NCBI RefSeq assembly: GCF_947648125.1 | Contig: NZ_CANSMR010000008.1 | Coordinates: 1-64,000, forward strand | Reading direction: 5' to 3' | DNA from: an uncultured Bradyrhizobium sp. | GTDB lineage: Bacteria > Pseudomonadota > Alphaproteobacteria > Rhizobiales > Xanthobacteraceae | DNA length: 64,000 nt | Shown: one piece after another, positions 45,888 to 55,130 of the stretch | Numbering within the stretch: position 1 is the first letter of the stretch | Layout of the letters: each line of letters starts with the position of its first letter | The notes under the pieces: generated by a model | Database searches by the model: none | Told to the model about the DNA's origin: nothing | What the model saw: only the letters and a program-made list of their open reading frames with translations | Program-made: the position numbers and the translations under genes

Positions 45888-45910
45888 CAGCCGGCGATCT
45901 TCGCCGGCTG
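45888..45910 (+). terminator. Stem-loop after amtB
   Basis: CAGCCGGCGA-TCT-TCGCCGGCTG is a perfect ten-base stem with a three-base loop, 18 bases after the amtB stop. No T run follows, so it may only attenuate transcription or protect the message end ahead of the small membrane gene. Confidence 0.55.
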
Positions 45911-45940
45911 ACGCGGATCAAAGCTGTTCGAGGTGATCCG

Positions 45941-46072
45941 ATGAACTGGTTCTATTGGAACACAGCGTGGTCGCTGTTCTTCAGCCTCATTTGGTTCATG
46001 ACCATCACACACAATGCGGATGCAGACATTGCGGATGCGCATCTGCGCGATGAGGCGTTCGGCGGCCGCTAG
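45941..46072 (+). CDS. Small membrane protein downstream of amtB (43 aa)
   Basis: ATG with GAGGTG just upstream. The product starts MNWFYWNTAWSLFFSLIWFM, one aromatic-rich transmembrane helix, followed by a 20-residue acidic tail ending in GGR. Its position 70 bases after amtB suggests cotranscription. I know no named family. Trp-rich single-span micropeptides often modulate a larger membrane protein, but a link to AmtB is only positional. The stop overlaps the end of the opposite-strand gene by four bases. Confidence 0.55.
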   Translation: MNWFYWNTAWSLFFSLIWFMTITHNADADIADAHLRDEAFGGR

Positions 46073-46599
46073 CTCCGGTAGTAGCGCCACATCCTGAGGA
46101 ACGTCCGGTGGATCTCATCGGGCGTCCGGTCGAATGGCTCCAGATTGACGCGGACCACGCCACGATGGTCCATGCGCCACGGCAAGCGCATCAGCAGCCG
46201 ATAGGCCGGCCGCTTGCGCCAGTCGGCCACCAGCGCGCTGCCGAGCGGCCCACTGAGTGCGATCTGCAATTCGTGAACGGTCATGGCGCGCTCGGCGATC
46301 TCGACGAGGTCGATGCGCGTGACGGCGCGCCAGCGGATCAGCCCGAAGGCCTGGATGAAGATGCCGTACTGGTTGGCCCCGATGGTCGGACGACCGGCCT
46401 CCAGCAGGGGGATGTTGTAATAGGTGAAGCCGGCCGCGGCAGCCGCCAGCGCCAGCCAATACAGCGCGCCCGTGATCCAGGTCGCGGTCAGGAAGATCGC
46501 GGCGAGGGCTGCCGTGACATAGACCGGAAAGTAGGTGTCCTCGCGGCCGTAGGCGACGGAGTAGCCGCCGACGTTTCCCTCGTCCAAGGTTGCGATCAT
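46069..46599 (-). CDS. Uncharacterised membrane protein, 176 aa
   Basis: Two adjoining hydrophobic helices at about 27-62 (TYFPVYVTAALAAIFLTATW, then ITGALYWLALAAAAAGFTYY) are followed by a soluble domain, AGRPTIGANQYGIFIQAFGLIRWRAVTRID, resembling a bacterial PH-like fold. The rest has charged loops with MRLPWRMDHRGVVRVNLEPF. I do not recognise a family with certainty. It lies between amtB's small neighbour and rpmG and has its own start. Confidence 0.6.
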   Translation of the reverse strand: MIATLDEGNVGGYSVAYGREDTYFPVYVTAALAAIFLTATWITGALYWLALAAAAAGFTYYNIPLLEAGRPTIGANQYGIFIQAFGLIRWRAVTRIDLVEIAERAMTVHELQIALSGPLGSALVADWRKRPAYRLLMRLPWRMDHRGVVRVNLEPFDRTPDEIHRTFLRMWRYYRS

Positions 46600-46661
46600 G
46601 TGAGCCCCGCGCCCGGGACTTGTCCGGGAATCGTGAGGGATGACGCCAGGCTACAAAGCAA

Positions 46662-46686
46662 AAACGGGGCCGCGAGGACCCCGTTT
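46662..46686 (-). terminator. Terminator of rpmG
   Basis: AAACGGGG / CCCCGTTT with a nine-base loop lies 23 bases past the rpmG stop. On the minus strand the stem is followed by TTTGC, giving a typical intrinsic terminator. Confidence 0.8.
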
Positions 46687-46708
46687 GAAACGTCAGAAGC
46701 AGGCGATC

Positions 46709-46876
46709 TTACTTGATCTTGGCTTCCTTGAACTCGACGTGCTTGCGCGCGACCGGGTCGTACTTCTTCTTGACCAGCTTGTCGGTCATGGTGCGCGAAT
46801 TCTTCTTGGCGACGTAATAGAAGCCGGTATCGGCCGTCGACACGAGCTTGACCTTGATGGTGACCGCCTTGGCCAT
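46709..46876 (-). CDS. rpmG: 50S ribosomal protein L33
   Basis: A 55-residue basic protein, [20 protein letters not shown] at the N-terminus and then [20 protein letters not shown], matching bL33. It is the Cys-free form without the zinc ribbon found in some L33 paralogues. The start at 46876 is the family start; the frame extends 14 codons upstream. It is a single-gene unit with a terminator. Confidence 0.96.
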   Translation of the reverse strand: MAKAVTIKVKLVSTADTGFYYVAKKNSRTMTDKLVKKKYDPVARKHVEFKEAKIK

Positions 46877-47004
46877 GTGCAAAACCTCGAAAATGCAGGG
46901 AGTTCGGGAGCCGGCCAAATCGGCCCGCGTTTGGCCGGGAAACTAGCCAGAAACCGTCCAAAGTCAAGGATTTCCGAGCCAGAACCACCCCGATTCCGGG
47001 CCGA

Positions 47005-48330
47005 TTACCCCTCGAAGAACTGATTTTTGGGCCGCGGCAGGCCCAAATTCTCGCGCAGGGTCCGCCCTTCGTACTCGGCGCGGAAAATCCCGCGCTTTTG
47101 CAGTTCCGGCACCACCTTGTCGACGAACTCGAACAGGCCCTGCGGCAGATAGGGGAACATGATGTTGAAACCGTCGCTGCCGCGGCCGGTCAGCCATTCC
47201 TCCATCTGGTCGGCGATGGTCTGCGGCGTGCCGACGAAAGCGAGCCCGCCATAGCCGCCGACACGCTGGGCGAGCTGCCGCACGGTCAGCTTGTCGCGCG
47301 CGGCGACATCGACGAGGCGCTGGCGGCCGCTCTTGCTGGCATTGGTTTCCGGGATCGGCGGCAATTGCCCGTCGGGATCAAAGCTGGACGCATCGGTGCC
47401 GAGGATCACCGAGAGCGAGGCGATCGCGCTATCGTAATGCACGCGGCTGTCGAGCAGCGCGCGCTTCTCCTTGGCTTCCTCGACGCTGTCGCCGACCACG
47501 ACGAAGGCGCCGGGCAGGATCTTCAGATGCTCGGGATCGCGGCCGATCTTCTCCATGCGGCCCTTGATGTCGGCATAGAGCTTCTGTCCGTCCGCAAGGC
47601 TGCCGCCGCCGGTGAACACGGCTTCCGCCGTCTCGGCCGCAAGCTGCCTGCCGTCGTCGGACGCGCCGGCCTGCACGATGACAGGCCAGCCCTGCACGGG
47701 GCGGGCGATGTTCAGCGGGCCGCGCACCGAGAGATATTTGCCCTTGTGATTGAGCACGTGCATCTTGTCGGGATCGACGAACAGGCCTGACTCGACATCG
47801 CGCACGAACGCGTCATCGGCGAAGGAGTCCCACAGGCCGGTGACGACATCGTAGAACTCGCGGGCGCGCCTGTAGCGCTCGGCGTGCTCCATGTGGTCGT
47901 CGAGGCCGAAATTCAACGCGGCGTCCGGATTGGATGTGGTGACGATATTCCAGCCGGCGCGTCCGCCGGAGATGTGGTCGAGCGAGGCGAAGCGCCGGGC
48001 GACGTGATAGGGCTCGTCGAAGGTGGTCGAGCCGGTTGCGATCAAGCCGATATGCTCGGTGACGGCGGCGAGTGCTGACAGCAGCGTGAACGGCTCGAAC
48101 GAAGTGACCGTGTGGCTGCGCTTCAGCGCGTTGATCGGCATGTTCAACACGGCCAGATGATCGGCCATGAAGAAGGCGTCGAACTTGCCGGCCTCGAGCT
48201 TGCGGATCAGCTGCTTGATATGGTCGAAGTTGAAATTGGCGTCGGGCCAGGCCCCGGGATAGCGCCAGGCGCCGGTGTGGATGCTGATCGGCCGCATGAA
48301 TGCGCCGAGCTTGAGTTGACGCTTCGCCAT
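47005..48330 (-). CDS. LLM-class flavin-dependent monooxygenase (NtaA/SnaA/DszA family)
   Basis: A 441-residue TIM-barrel FMNH2-dependent monooxygenase of the NtaA group: LGAFMRPISIHTGAWRYPGAWPDANFNFDHI at the N-terminus, FFMADHLAVLN, WNIVTTSNPDAALNFG, GWPVIVQAGASDDGRQLAAETAEAVF and IADQMEEWLTGRGSDGFNIMFPYLP. These enzymes oxidise chelators, dibenzothiophene sulfones, alkanesulfonates and similar compounds, using flavin reduced by a partner. No flavin reductase gene is adjacent. The substrate is unknown. Confidence 0.9.
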   Translation of the reverse strand: MAKRQLKLGAFMRPISIHTGAWRYPGAWPDANFNFDHIKQLIRKLEAGKFDAFFMADHLAVLNMPINALKRSHTVTSFEPFTLLSALAAVTEHIGLIATGSTTFDEPYHVARRFASLDHISGGRAGWNIVTTSNPDAALNFGLDDHMEHAERYRRAREFYDVVTGLWDSFADDAFVRDVESGLFVDPDKMHVLNHKGKYLSVRGPLNIARPVQGWPVIVQAGASDDGRQLAAETAEAVFTGGGSLADGQKLYADIKGRMEKIGRDPEHLKILPGAFVVVGDSVEEAKEKRALLDSRVHYDSAIASLSVILGTDASSFDPDGQLPPIPETNASKSGRQRLVDVAARDKLTVRQLAQRVGGYGGLAFVGTPQTIADQMEEWLTGRGSDGFNIMFPYLPQGLFEFVDKVVPELQKRGIFRAEYEGRTLRENLGLPRPKNQFFEG

Positions 48331-48464
48331 TGCCCCGTTCCGTTCTTGATGTCGTTAGCGGAACAGATAGGGAGGCGCTTCGCGGCGCGCCATCCCGACG
48401 GCGCCAGAAGATTTTTGCAATTTGAGGGGCGGTCGGAGCATAAGTCCGTAGCCTCCCTCTAGCG

Positions 48465-48548
48465 CGTCATTGCGAGGAGCGTAAGCGACGAAGCAATCCA
48501 TGGTTCAGCAAGCGGTGATATGGATTGCTTCGCTTCGCTCGCAATGAC
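48465..48548. repeat. Intergenic palindromic repeat, GTCATTGCGAGCG family, copy 2
   Basis: CGTCATTGCGAGGAGCGTAA pairs with the right end TTCGCTTCGCTCGCAATGAC, and an inner AAGCAATCCA pairs with TGGATTGCTT. It matches the copy at 29019 with local changes. It lies between the LLM and NUDIX genes. Confidence 0.82.
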
Positions 48549-48560
48549 AGTAGGGCTGGC

Positions 48561-49310
48561 CTACGCCCCCAGCACGTCCTTCTGCATCTTGCCGCTATAG
48601 AAGTGGAAGAACGGCACCGGCGCGTCGTGGCGGAGCGGGCCGGTGGCGAGGCGGCGGTCGAGCTCGGAGAGCACGTTCTTGGTCATGGCGTGCGCGTCCG
48701 CGAGCGGCTCGGAGCCGATCTCGACCCACACGAGCTCGACCAGCTCGGCATCGGCATGCACCACGCCTTCGACACGATGCGCGATGGTCGAGGCGTCCGC
48801 AGTGAAGAAGCGCGTGTCGAAGCGGCGGACGCGGCCGGGTGGCGTGATCGCGCGCGCGATCAGGAACAGGCCGGACGGATCGGGCAAGAGACCTGCGTCG
48901 GCGAACGGCGCCCAGGGGCCATCGAGCTTCGCCGTCTTCTCGACCTTGCGGCCGAGGCAGAGCCCGGTCTCTTCGCAGGCTTCGCGGATCGCCGCATTGG
49001 CGAGCGCACGCGCGCGGCCGGACGTGATCTTCGGGCTGCCTTTCAGGAGATTGGCTTCGAGCTCCGGCGTGATCGGGGCTGCGACCGGCACGCGGTTGTC
49101 GGCCTTGTCGACCCGCCCGCCGGGGAAGACGAACTTGCCCGGCATGAACACGACCTTGTCGTGGCGCTTGCCGACCAGGACCTTCGGCTTGGCGCCGGAG
49201 CGATCGATCAGGATCAGCGTCGCGGCATCCTTCGGCCGGAAATACGCGTGATGATCGGCTTCCTTTTCGCCCTGGTGGACGACGGCGGCAGGGGCGGCAG
49301 CTTCAGTCAT
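48561..49310 (-). CDS. NUDIX hydrolase with interrupted Nudix box
   Basis: A 249-residue hydrolase. The first half of the Nudix motif (FVFPGGRVDKADN, near 60-72) and the REACEETGL half (near 108-116) are separated by about 35 residues that include LLKGSPKITSGRARALA, longer than the canonical spacing. Such an insert is also known in NUDT19-type coenzyme A diphosphatases, so a nucleoside-diphosphate-X substrate such as CoA is plausible but unproven. It is probably the last gene of topA-rnr-DUF983-NUDIX. Confidence 0.88.
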   Translation of the reverse strand: MTEAAAPAAVVHQGEKEADHHAYFRPKDAATLILIDRSGAKPKVLVGKRHDKVVFMPGKFVFPGGRVDKADNRVPVAAPITPELEANLLKGSPKITSGRARALANAAIREACEETGLCLGRKVEKTAKLDGPWAPFADAGLLPDPSGLFLIARAITPPGRVRRFDTRFFTADASTIAHRVEGVVHADAELVELVWVEIGSEPLADAHAMTKNVLSELDRRLATGPLRHDAPVPFFHFYSGKMQKDVLGA

Positions 49311-49346
49311 TTCATCCCTTTCATTTCTTCTTAGCGCCCGGTTTAG

Positions 49347-49784
49347 CTAGACCGGCGGGATGTCGCTAGGGGGATTCTCGTCAAAGCCATGCATGCGCAG
49401 GGCCCATTGCAATCCGATCACGGCTCCCTTCACCGGCTGCAACAGCGCCAGCGATGCGAACAGCGTGAGCGGCAGATAGATCGCAAGTTGCAGCCACACC
49501 GGCGGCGAATAGTTGGTCTCGATCCACAGCGCGGTCGGTACCACGATATGGCCGACGATGACGATGACGAGATAGGCGGGCAGATCGTCGGCGCGATGCG
49601 GTGTGAAATCGAGGTCGCAGACCGGGCAATGGCCGTCGCATTTGAGAAATTTGCGGAACAGTTTGCCTCTTCCGCAGCGTGGGCAACGGCCAAGGAACCC
49701 GCGCTTCATCGCGGTCCACACGTCGCGCTTCTCGGGCTCGGCGGCGTCGCGAGTCCAGACCACTGTGGGCGATGTCACTTCCAT
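49347..49784 (-). CDS. DUF983 domain-containing zinc-ribbon membrane protein
   Basis: A 145-residue protein. Two CxxC pairs (GRCPRCGRGKLFRKFLKCDG and HCPVCDLDF) form a zinc ribbon in the first 60 residues, followed by two transmembrane helices, VIVIVGHIVVPTALWIETNY and LAIYLPLTLFASLALLQPVKG. The family function is unknown. Its start overlaps the end of rnr by ten bases, so it is cotranscribed with rnr. Confidence 0.88.
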   Translation of the reverse strand: MEVTSPTVVWTRDAAEPEKRDVWTAMKRGFLGRCPRCGRGKLFRKFLKCDGHCPVCDLDFTPHRADDLPAYLVIVIVGHIVVPTALWIETNYSPPVWLQLAIYLPLTLFASLALLQPVKGAVIGLQWALRMHGFDENPPSDIPPV

Positions 49785-52147
49785 GACGTGCCTCGCTTCG
49801 ATTTGCCGGGCTTCTGCTTCGCCGGCTTGCGATCTTTCTTGTTGCGTGCCTTCCGTTCCTTGTGCGCCTTCTTGCCAGATCCTTTATTTGGCCCCTTGCT
49901 TTGTGCCTTGCCAAATCCCGCGCCACGACGCTCGGCCCCTGCGCCGTCGCGTTTTCTGCCGCGCGGAATTGCCTGACCGTCGGATAATAGCTCAAAGCGT
50001 AGCGCGCCCGCTACCGGTGCGGCCTCGACCAGCCGCACATCGACGACATCGCCGAGCCGATACATGGTGCCGCTGCGCGTGCCGATCAGCGCGTGGCGGG
50101 TTTCGTCATAGTTGAAATACTCGCTGCCGATGGTGCGGATCGGGATCAGGCCGTCGGCGCCGGTGTCGTCGAGCTTCACGAACAGGCCGGCGCGCGTCAC
50201 ACCGGAGATGCGGCCCTGGAACGAAGCGCCGATGCGATCGGCAAGGAAATGCGCGATCAGCCGATCGGTGGTCTCGCGCTCCGCCTTCATCGCGCGGCGC
50301 TCGGTGACGGAAATCTGCGCGGCGATCTCGGCCAGCGTCTCCACGCTCTCGTCAATCGGCAAGGCGCCTTCGCCAAGGCCGAGCGCGCGGATCAGCGCAC
50401 GATGCACGATCAGATCGGCGTAGCGGCGGATCGGCGAGGTGAAGTGCGCGTAGCGGCGCAGGTTCAAGCCGAAATGGCCGTAATTCTCGGCGGAGTATTC
50501 GGCCTGCGCCTGCGAGCGCAGCACCACCTCATTGACCAGCGGTTCGTAATCCTCGCCGGCGACCTGCGCCAGCACGCGATTGAATTGCGTGGGACGCAGC
50601 ACGCCCTGCTTGGTGAAGGGCAGGTCGAGCGTCTTGAGGAATTCCTGGAGGTTGTGCACCTTCTCCTGGCTCGGCTCGTCATGCACGCGGTAGATCAGCG
50701 GCAGCGCCTTCTTCTCCAGCATCTCGGCCGCGGCGACGTTGGCGAGGATCATGAACTCCTCGATCAGCCGGTGCGCATCGAGCCGCTGCGGCACGATCAC
50801 GCGATCGACGGTGCCGTCCGGTTTCAGCAGGATCTTGCGCTCGGGCAGATCGAGATCGAGCGGGTCGCGCTCGTTGCGTGCGAGCTTGACGAGCTCGTAG
50901 GCGGCCCACAGCGGCTTGAGGATCGGATCGAGTAGGGGACCGGTCGTGTCGTCGGGCCCGCCGTCGATCGCCGCCTGCGCCTGCGCGTAAGCGAGCTTCG
51001 CGGCCGAGCGCATCAGCACGCGATGGAATGTATGCGAGCGCTTGCGCCCGTCGGCGCCGATCACCATGCGGACCGCAAGCGCGCCGCGCGGTTCGCCCGG
51101 CACGAGCGAGCAGAGATTGTTGGAGATGCGCTCGGGCAGCATCGGCACGACGCGATCGGGGAAATACACCGAGTTGCCGCGCTGGAGCGCGTCGCGGTCG
51201 AGCGCCGAGCCGGGCCGCACATAGTAGGCGACGTCGGCGATCGCGACATGGACGATGAAGCCGCCTCTGTTGTTCGGATCGGGGTCGACCTCCGCATGAA
51301 CCGCGTCGTCATGGTCCTTGGCGTCAGGCGGATCGATGGTGACGAGCGGCACGTCGCGCCAGTCTTCGCGGCCCTGCAAGGTCGCGGGTTTTGCTTCTTC
51401 GGATTCGCGCACGGCGGCGGCGGAGAACACCTGCGGGATGTCGTGGGTGTTGATCGCGATCAGGCTGATCGCCTTCTCGCTCGCAATCGAGCCGAGCCGT
51501 TCCTTGACGCGGGCGGAGGCGAGCCCGTAGCCGCGGGTGCGGATCAGGTCGACACTGATGAGGTCGCCGTCCTCGGCGTCGCCGCTGTCGGCCTTGGCGA
51601 TGTTGAGCTCGCGGCCGGCCTGCTTCTTGTCGACCGGGATCAGGCGCCCGCCGCCGTCAGGGTTCTTGCGGAAGATGCCGAGGATGCGGGTCCGTCCGTG
51701 ATCGATCACCTTGATGACGCGGCCGCGATACGGCGTGCCATCCTGTTCGTCGGTCACTTCGACGCGCAGCAGCGCGCGGTCACCGACGCCGGCGGTGGTG
51801 CCGGGCTTCGGCCGCCGCGGCGTCTCGATGCGGATTTTCGGGGCGGTGCCGTCTTCCGAGTCCCACTCGGCGGGCGTCGCGATCAGTTCGCCGTCGCTGT
51901 CGCGGCCGGTGATGTCGGCGAGCACGGTCGGTGGCAGTGCCGCCGGCTCGTGGATCTTGCGGCCGCGCTTGGCGACCGTGCCGTCGTCGGCGAGTTCGCG
52001 GAGAATCCGCTTCAGCTCGATGCGGTCGGCGTTCTTCAGGCCGAACTCGCGCGCGATCTCGCGGGTGCCGACCTTGCCTGGATTGGCGCGGATGAAGGCG
52101 ACGATGGCGTCCCGGCCCGGAAAGCCATGGTCGGGTTTTCGTTTCAC
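49775..52147 (-). CDS. rnr: Ribonuclease R
   Basis: A 790-residue processive 3'-5' exoribonuclease. It has an N-terminal winged-helix (REIAREFGLKNADRIELKRILREL), cold-shock domains, and the RNB catalytic domain with LVTIDPPDAKDHDDAVHAEV (metal-binding Asp cluster). A C-terminal S1 domain (around 650-720) follows, and a very basic Lys/Arg-rich tail comes after it. The start is GTG at 52147, directly after the topA stop (TAAGTG), so it is translationally linked to topA. It degrades structured RNA and takes part in tmRNA-linked decay. Confidence 0.95.
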   Translation of the reverse strand: MKRKPDHGFPGRDAIVAFIRANPGKVGTREIAREFGLKNADRIELKRILRELADDGTVAKRGRKIHEPAALPPTVLADITGRDSDGELIATPAEWDSEDGTAPKIRIETPRRPKPGTTAGVGDRALLRVEVTDEQDGTPYRGRVIKVIDHGRTRILGIFRKNPDGGGRLIPVDKKQAGRELNIAKADSGDAEDGDLISVDLIRTRGYGLASARVKERLGSIASEKAISLIAINTHDIPQVFSAAAVRESEEAKPATLQGREDWRDVPLVTIDPPDAKDHDDAVHAEVDPDPNNRGGFIVHVAIADVAYYVRPGSALDRDALQRGNSVYFPDRVVPMLPERISNNLCSLVPGEPRGALAVRMVIGADGRKRSHTFHRVLMRSAAKLAYAQAQAAIDGGPDDTTGPLLDPILKPLWAAYELVKLARNERDPLDLDLPERKILLKPDGTVDRVIVPQRLDAHRLIEEFMILANVAAAEMLEKKALPLIYRVHDEPSQEKVHNLQEFLKTLDLPFTKQGVLRPTQFNRVLAQVAGEDYEPLVNEVVLRSQAQAEYSAENYGHFGLNLRRYAHFTSPIRRYADLIVHRALIRALGLGEGALPIDESVETLAEIAAQISVTERRAMKAERETTDRLIAHFLADRIGASFQGRISGVTRAGLFVKLDDTGADGLIPIRTIGSEYFNYDETRHALIGTRSGTMYRLGDVVDVRLVEAAPVAGALRFELLSDGQAIPRGRKRDGAGAERRGAGFGKAQSKGPNKGSGKKAHKERKARNKKDRKPAKQKPGKSKRGTSWK

Positions 52148-54922
52148 TTATCCTCTTGCCTTGCCGGCGCTCTTCTTCGCGGGCGCTTTCGCGGGTGTCG
52201 ATGACTTTGCAGGTGACGTCTTGGCACCGGAGGCGACCGGCGCGCGCGCCTTGCTGGTCGCATCCGTTTTTGGCTTTGCCGCGGCCTTCTTGGACGCAGC
52301 CTTCTTGGCGGGCCTAGCCTCGGCGTCGCCGTCAGCCTCTTCAGCCTTTGCTGCCTTGGCCTTCGTGGCCTTGGCGGGCTTTTCCGCCTTCGCTTTCTTG
52401 GCCTTCTTGCCGCCGCCCTTGGCCGCGCGCTCGTCGATCAGCGCGATCGCTTCCGCGAGCGTGATCTCGTCCGGAGTGCGGTCGCTCGGGATCGTCGCGT
52501 TGACGCCGCCGGCCGCGACATAGGCGCCGTAGCGGCCGTTCTTCAGCGCGACCGCGCCGAGCGTCGGGTGGTCGCCGAGCGGCTTGCCCGGATCGGCGCC
52601 GAAGCGGCGGCCGCTCGGGCCCTTCGCGATCTTCTCCGCGATCAGCGTGACGGCGCGGTTCAACCCGATATCGAAGACTTCGTCGCCGGCCTCGAGGCTG
52701 GCATAGGTCTTCTCGTGCTTCACGAACGGCCCGAACCGGCCGAGGCCGGCGGTGATCGGTTGCCCGGATTCCGGATGCTTGCCGATCTCGCGCGGCAGCG
52801 ACAGCAGCTTCAGCGCCAGTTCGAGATCGACATCGGCGGGCGAGGTGCCTTTCGGAATGCCCGCGCGCTTCGGCTTCTCGCCTTCGGCGTAATCCTTCTG
52901 CTCGCCGAGCTGGATGTAGGGCCCGAACCGGCCGGCCTTCACCGTGACGTCGAATCCGGTGTCGGGATCGGTGCCGAGCACGCGATCGGCACTCTCGGCG
53001 CTGTCGGCCGCGAGTGGGCGGGTGTAACGGCATTCCGGATAGTTCGAGCAGCCGACGAAGGCGCCGAACTTGCCGGCCTTGAGGTTAAGCCGGCCGGTGC
53101 CGCAGGTCGGACACTGCCTGACGTCGCCACCATCCGCGCGCGGCGGATAGATATGCGGGCCGAGCATCTCGTCGAGCGCATCGAGCACCTCGGAGACGCG
53201 CAGGTCCTTGATGTCGTTCACCGCGCCGGTGAAGCCGCGCCAGAAATCCTTCAGCACCTGCTGCCAGGAGATCTCGTTGTTGGAGACGCGATCGAGCTGT
53301 TCCTCGAGGTCGGCGGTGAAGTCGTATTCGACGTAGCGCGAGAAGAAGTTTTCCAGGAACGCGACCACGACGCGGCCCTTGTCCTCGCCGTGCAGTCGCT
53401 TCTTCTCGAGCTTGACGTAGCCGCGGTCCTTCAGCACCTGCAGGATCGAGGCGTAGGTCGAGGGGCGGCCGATGCCGAGCTCTTCCATCCGCTTCACCAG
53501 CGAGGCTTCCGAGAAGCGCGGTGGCGGCTCGGTAAAATGCTGGGTGACGGCAAGGCTCTGGCGCTTCACCGCCTCGCCCTGGCTCATCGCGGGCAGGCGG
53601 CGTGAATCCTCGTCCTCCTCGTCGTCGCGGCTTTCCTGGTAGAGCGCGAGGAAGCCGTCGAACTTGATGACCTGGCCGGAGGCGCGCAGCTCCAGCACGC
53701 GGGCGCCGGCCTTGGCCTCGATGTCGACGGTGGTGCGCTCGAGTTCGGCCGACTCCATCTGGCTCGCAATGGTGCGCTTCCAGATCAATTCGTAGAGCCG
53801 CGCCTGATCGGTATCGAGCCTGCGGCCGATGGCGGCCGGGCGACGCGACAGATCGGTCGGGCGGATCGCTTCGTGCGCTTCCTGCGCGTTCTTGGCCTTG
53901 GCCTGGTACTGGCGCGGGGCGTCCGGCACATAGGCGTTGCCGTAATCCTCGCCGATCACCTTGCGGGCTTGAGTGATCGCGGACGGATCGATCTGCACGC
54001 CGTCGGTTCGCATATAGGTGATCAGACCAGTGGTCTCGCCGCCGATGTCGATGCCCTCATACAGCCGCTGCGCGATGCGCATGGTGTGCGCCGGCGCGAA
54101 GCCGAGCTTGCGGCTCGCTTCCTGCTGCAGGGTCGAGGTGGTGAAGGGCGCCTGCGGATTGCGCCGCGCCGGCTTGGCCTCGACGGTCGCGACCTTGAAC
54201 AGCGCGGCCTCGATCGCCTTCTTGAAGTCCTCGGCCTCCGCGCCGGAGCCGATGTCGAGCCGTGCGATCTTCTTGCCGTCGGCGCCGACCAGCCGCGCCT
54301 CGAAGGCTTCGCCGCGCGGCGTCAGCAGGGTCGCAACCAGCGACCAGTACTCCCTCGGCACGAACTTCTCGATCTCGAGCTCGCGGTCGCAGACCAGCCG
54401 CAGCGCCACCGACTGCACGCGGCCCGCCGAACGGGCGCCGGGCAGCTTGCGCCACAGCACGGGCGAGAGCGTGAAGCCGACCAGATAGTCCAGCGCGCGG
54501 CGCGCCATATAGGCGTCGACCAGCGCGCCGTCGATCTGGCGCGGCGCCTTCATGGCGTCGGTGACCGCCTGCTTGGTGATGGCGTTGAACACCACGCGCT
54601 CGACCTTCTGGTCCTTCAGCGCGCGCTTCTCCTTCATCACCTCCAGCACGTGCCAGGAGATCGCCTCGCCCTCGCGATCAGGGTCGGTCGCCAGAATCAG
54701 GCGGTCGGCCCCCTTGAGCGCCTTGGCGATGTCGTTCAGCCGGCCGGCGGCCTTGGCATCGACCTCCCAGATCATCTGGAAATTGGCGTCCGGATCGACC
54801 GAACCGTTCTTGGCGGGGAGGTCGCGAACATGGCCAAACGACGCCAGGACCTCGTAGGAGGGCCCCAGATATTTGTTGATCGTCTTGGCCTTGGCAGGCG
54901 ACTCCACAATGACGATATTCAT
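52148..54922 (-). CDS. topA: DNA topoisomerase I
   Basis: A 924-residue type IA topoisomerase that relaxes negative supercoils. The TOPRIM domain starts at NIVIVESPAKAKTINKYLG with ATDPDREGEAISWH. The active-site tyrosine is Tyr303 (GLITYMRTDGVQI). A Cys4 zinc finger (RQCPTCGTGRLNL then FVGCSNYPECRYT) follows, with further TopA C-terminal repeats (GRFGPYIQLG, GRFGPFVKHE, GRYGAYVAAGG) and a Lys/Ala-rich tail of about 80 residues. It is first in the topA-rnr-DUF983-NUDIX row. Confidence 0.97.
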   Translation of the reverse strand: MNIVIVESPAKAKTINKYLGPSYEVLASFGHVRDLPAKNGSVDPDANFQMIWEVDAKAAGRLNDIAKALKGADRLILATDPDREGEAISWHVLEVMKEKRALKDQKVERVVFNAITKQAVTDAMKAPRQIDGALVDAYMARRALDYLVGFTLSPVLWRKLPGARSAGRVQSVALRLVCDRELEIEKFVPREYWSLVATLLTPRGEAFEARLVGADGKKIARLDIGSGAEAEDFKKAIEAALFKVATVEAKPARRNPQAPFTTSTLQQEASRKLGFAPAHTMRIAQRLYEGIDIGGETTGLITYMRTDGVQIDPSAITQARKVIGEDYGNAYVPDAPRQYQAKAKNAQEAHEAIRPTDLSRRPAAIGRRLDTDQARLYELIWKRTIASQMESAELERTTVDIEAKAGARVLELRASGQVIKFDGFLALYQESRDDEEDEDSRRLPAMSQGEAVKRQSLAVTQHFTEPPPRFSEASLVKRMEELGIGRPSTYASILQVLKDRGYVKLEKKRLHGEDKGRVVVAFLENFFSRYVEYDFTADLEEQLDRVSNNEISWQQVLKDFWRGFTGAVNDIKDLRVSEVLDALDEMLGPHIYPPRADGGDVRQCPTCGTGRLNLKAGKFGAFVGCSNYPECRYTRPLAADSAESADRVLGTDPDTGFDVTVKAGRFGPYIQLGEQKDYAEGEKPKRAGIPKGTSPADVDLELALKLLSLPREIGKHPESGQPITAGLGRFGPFVKHEKTYASLEAGDEVFDIGLNRAVTLIAEKIAKGPSGRRFGADPGKPLGDHPTLGAVALKNGRYGAYVAAGGVNATIPSDRTPDEITLAEAIALIDERAAKGGGKKAKKAKAEKPAKATKAKAAKAEEADGDAEARPAKKAASKKAAAKPKTDATSKARAPVASGAKTSPAKSSTPAKAPAKKSAGKARG

Positions 54923-55130
54923 GTCATTCCAATAGCTTACGGGAAAACTTGAAGGCGGGTTCCGCTAGACTCGCGGCCCGCCGTGTCGGGGCGAACATGG
55001 GTGCTGGGGCGGTCGGTGTCAAATCGCCAGATATTGAAGGGAGGGCTCAAGCTGTGGAGTTTCTATCCCAGGGGTTGAAAAATGCGTCCTAGAGTTGCGG
55101 CCGGAAAGGGCGTATCTCTTTATATAGTGG

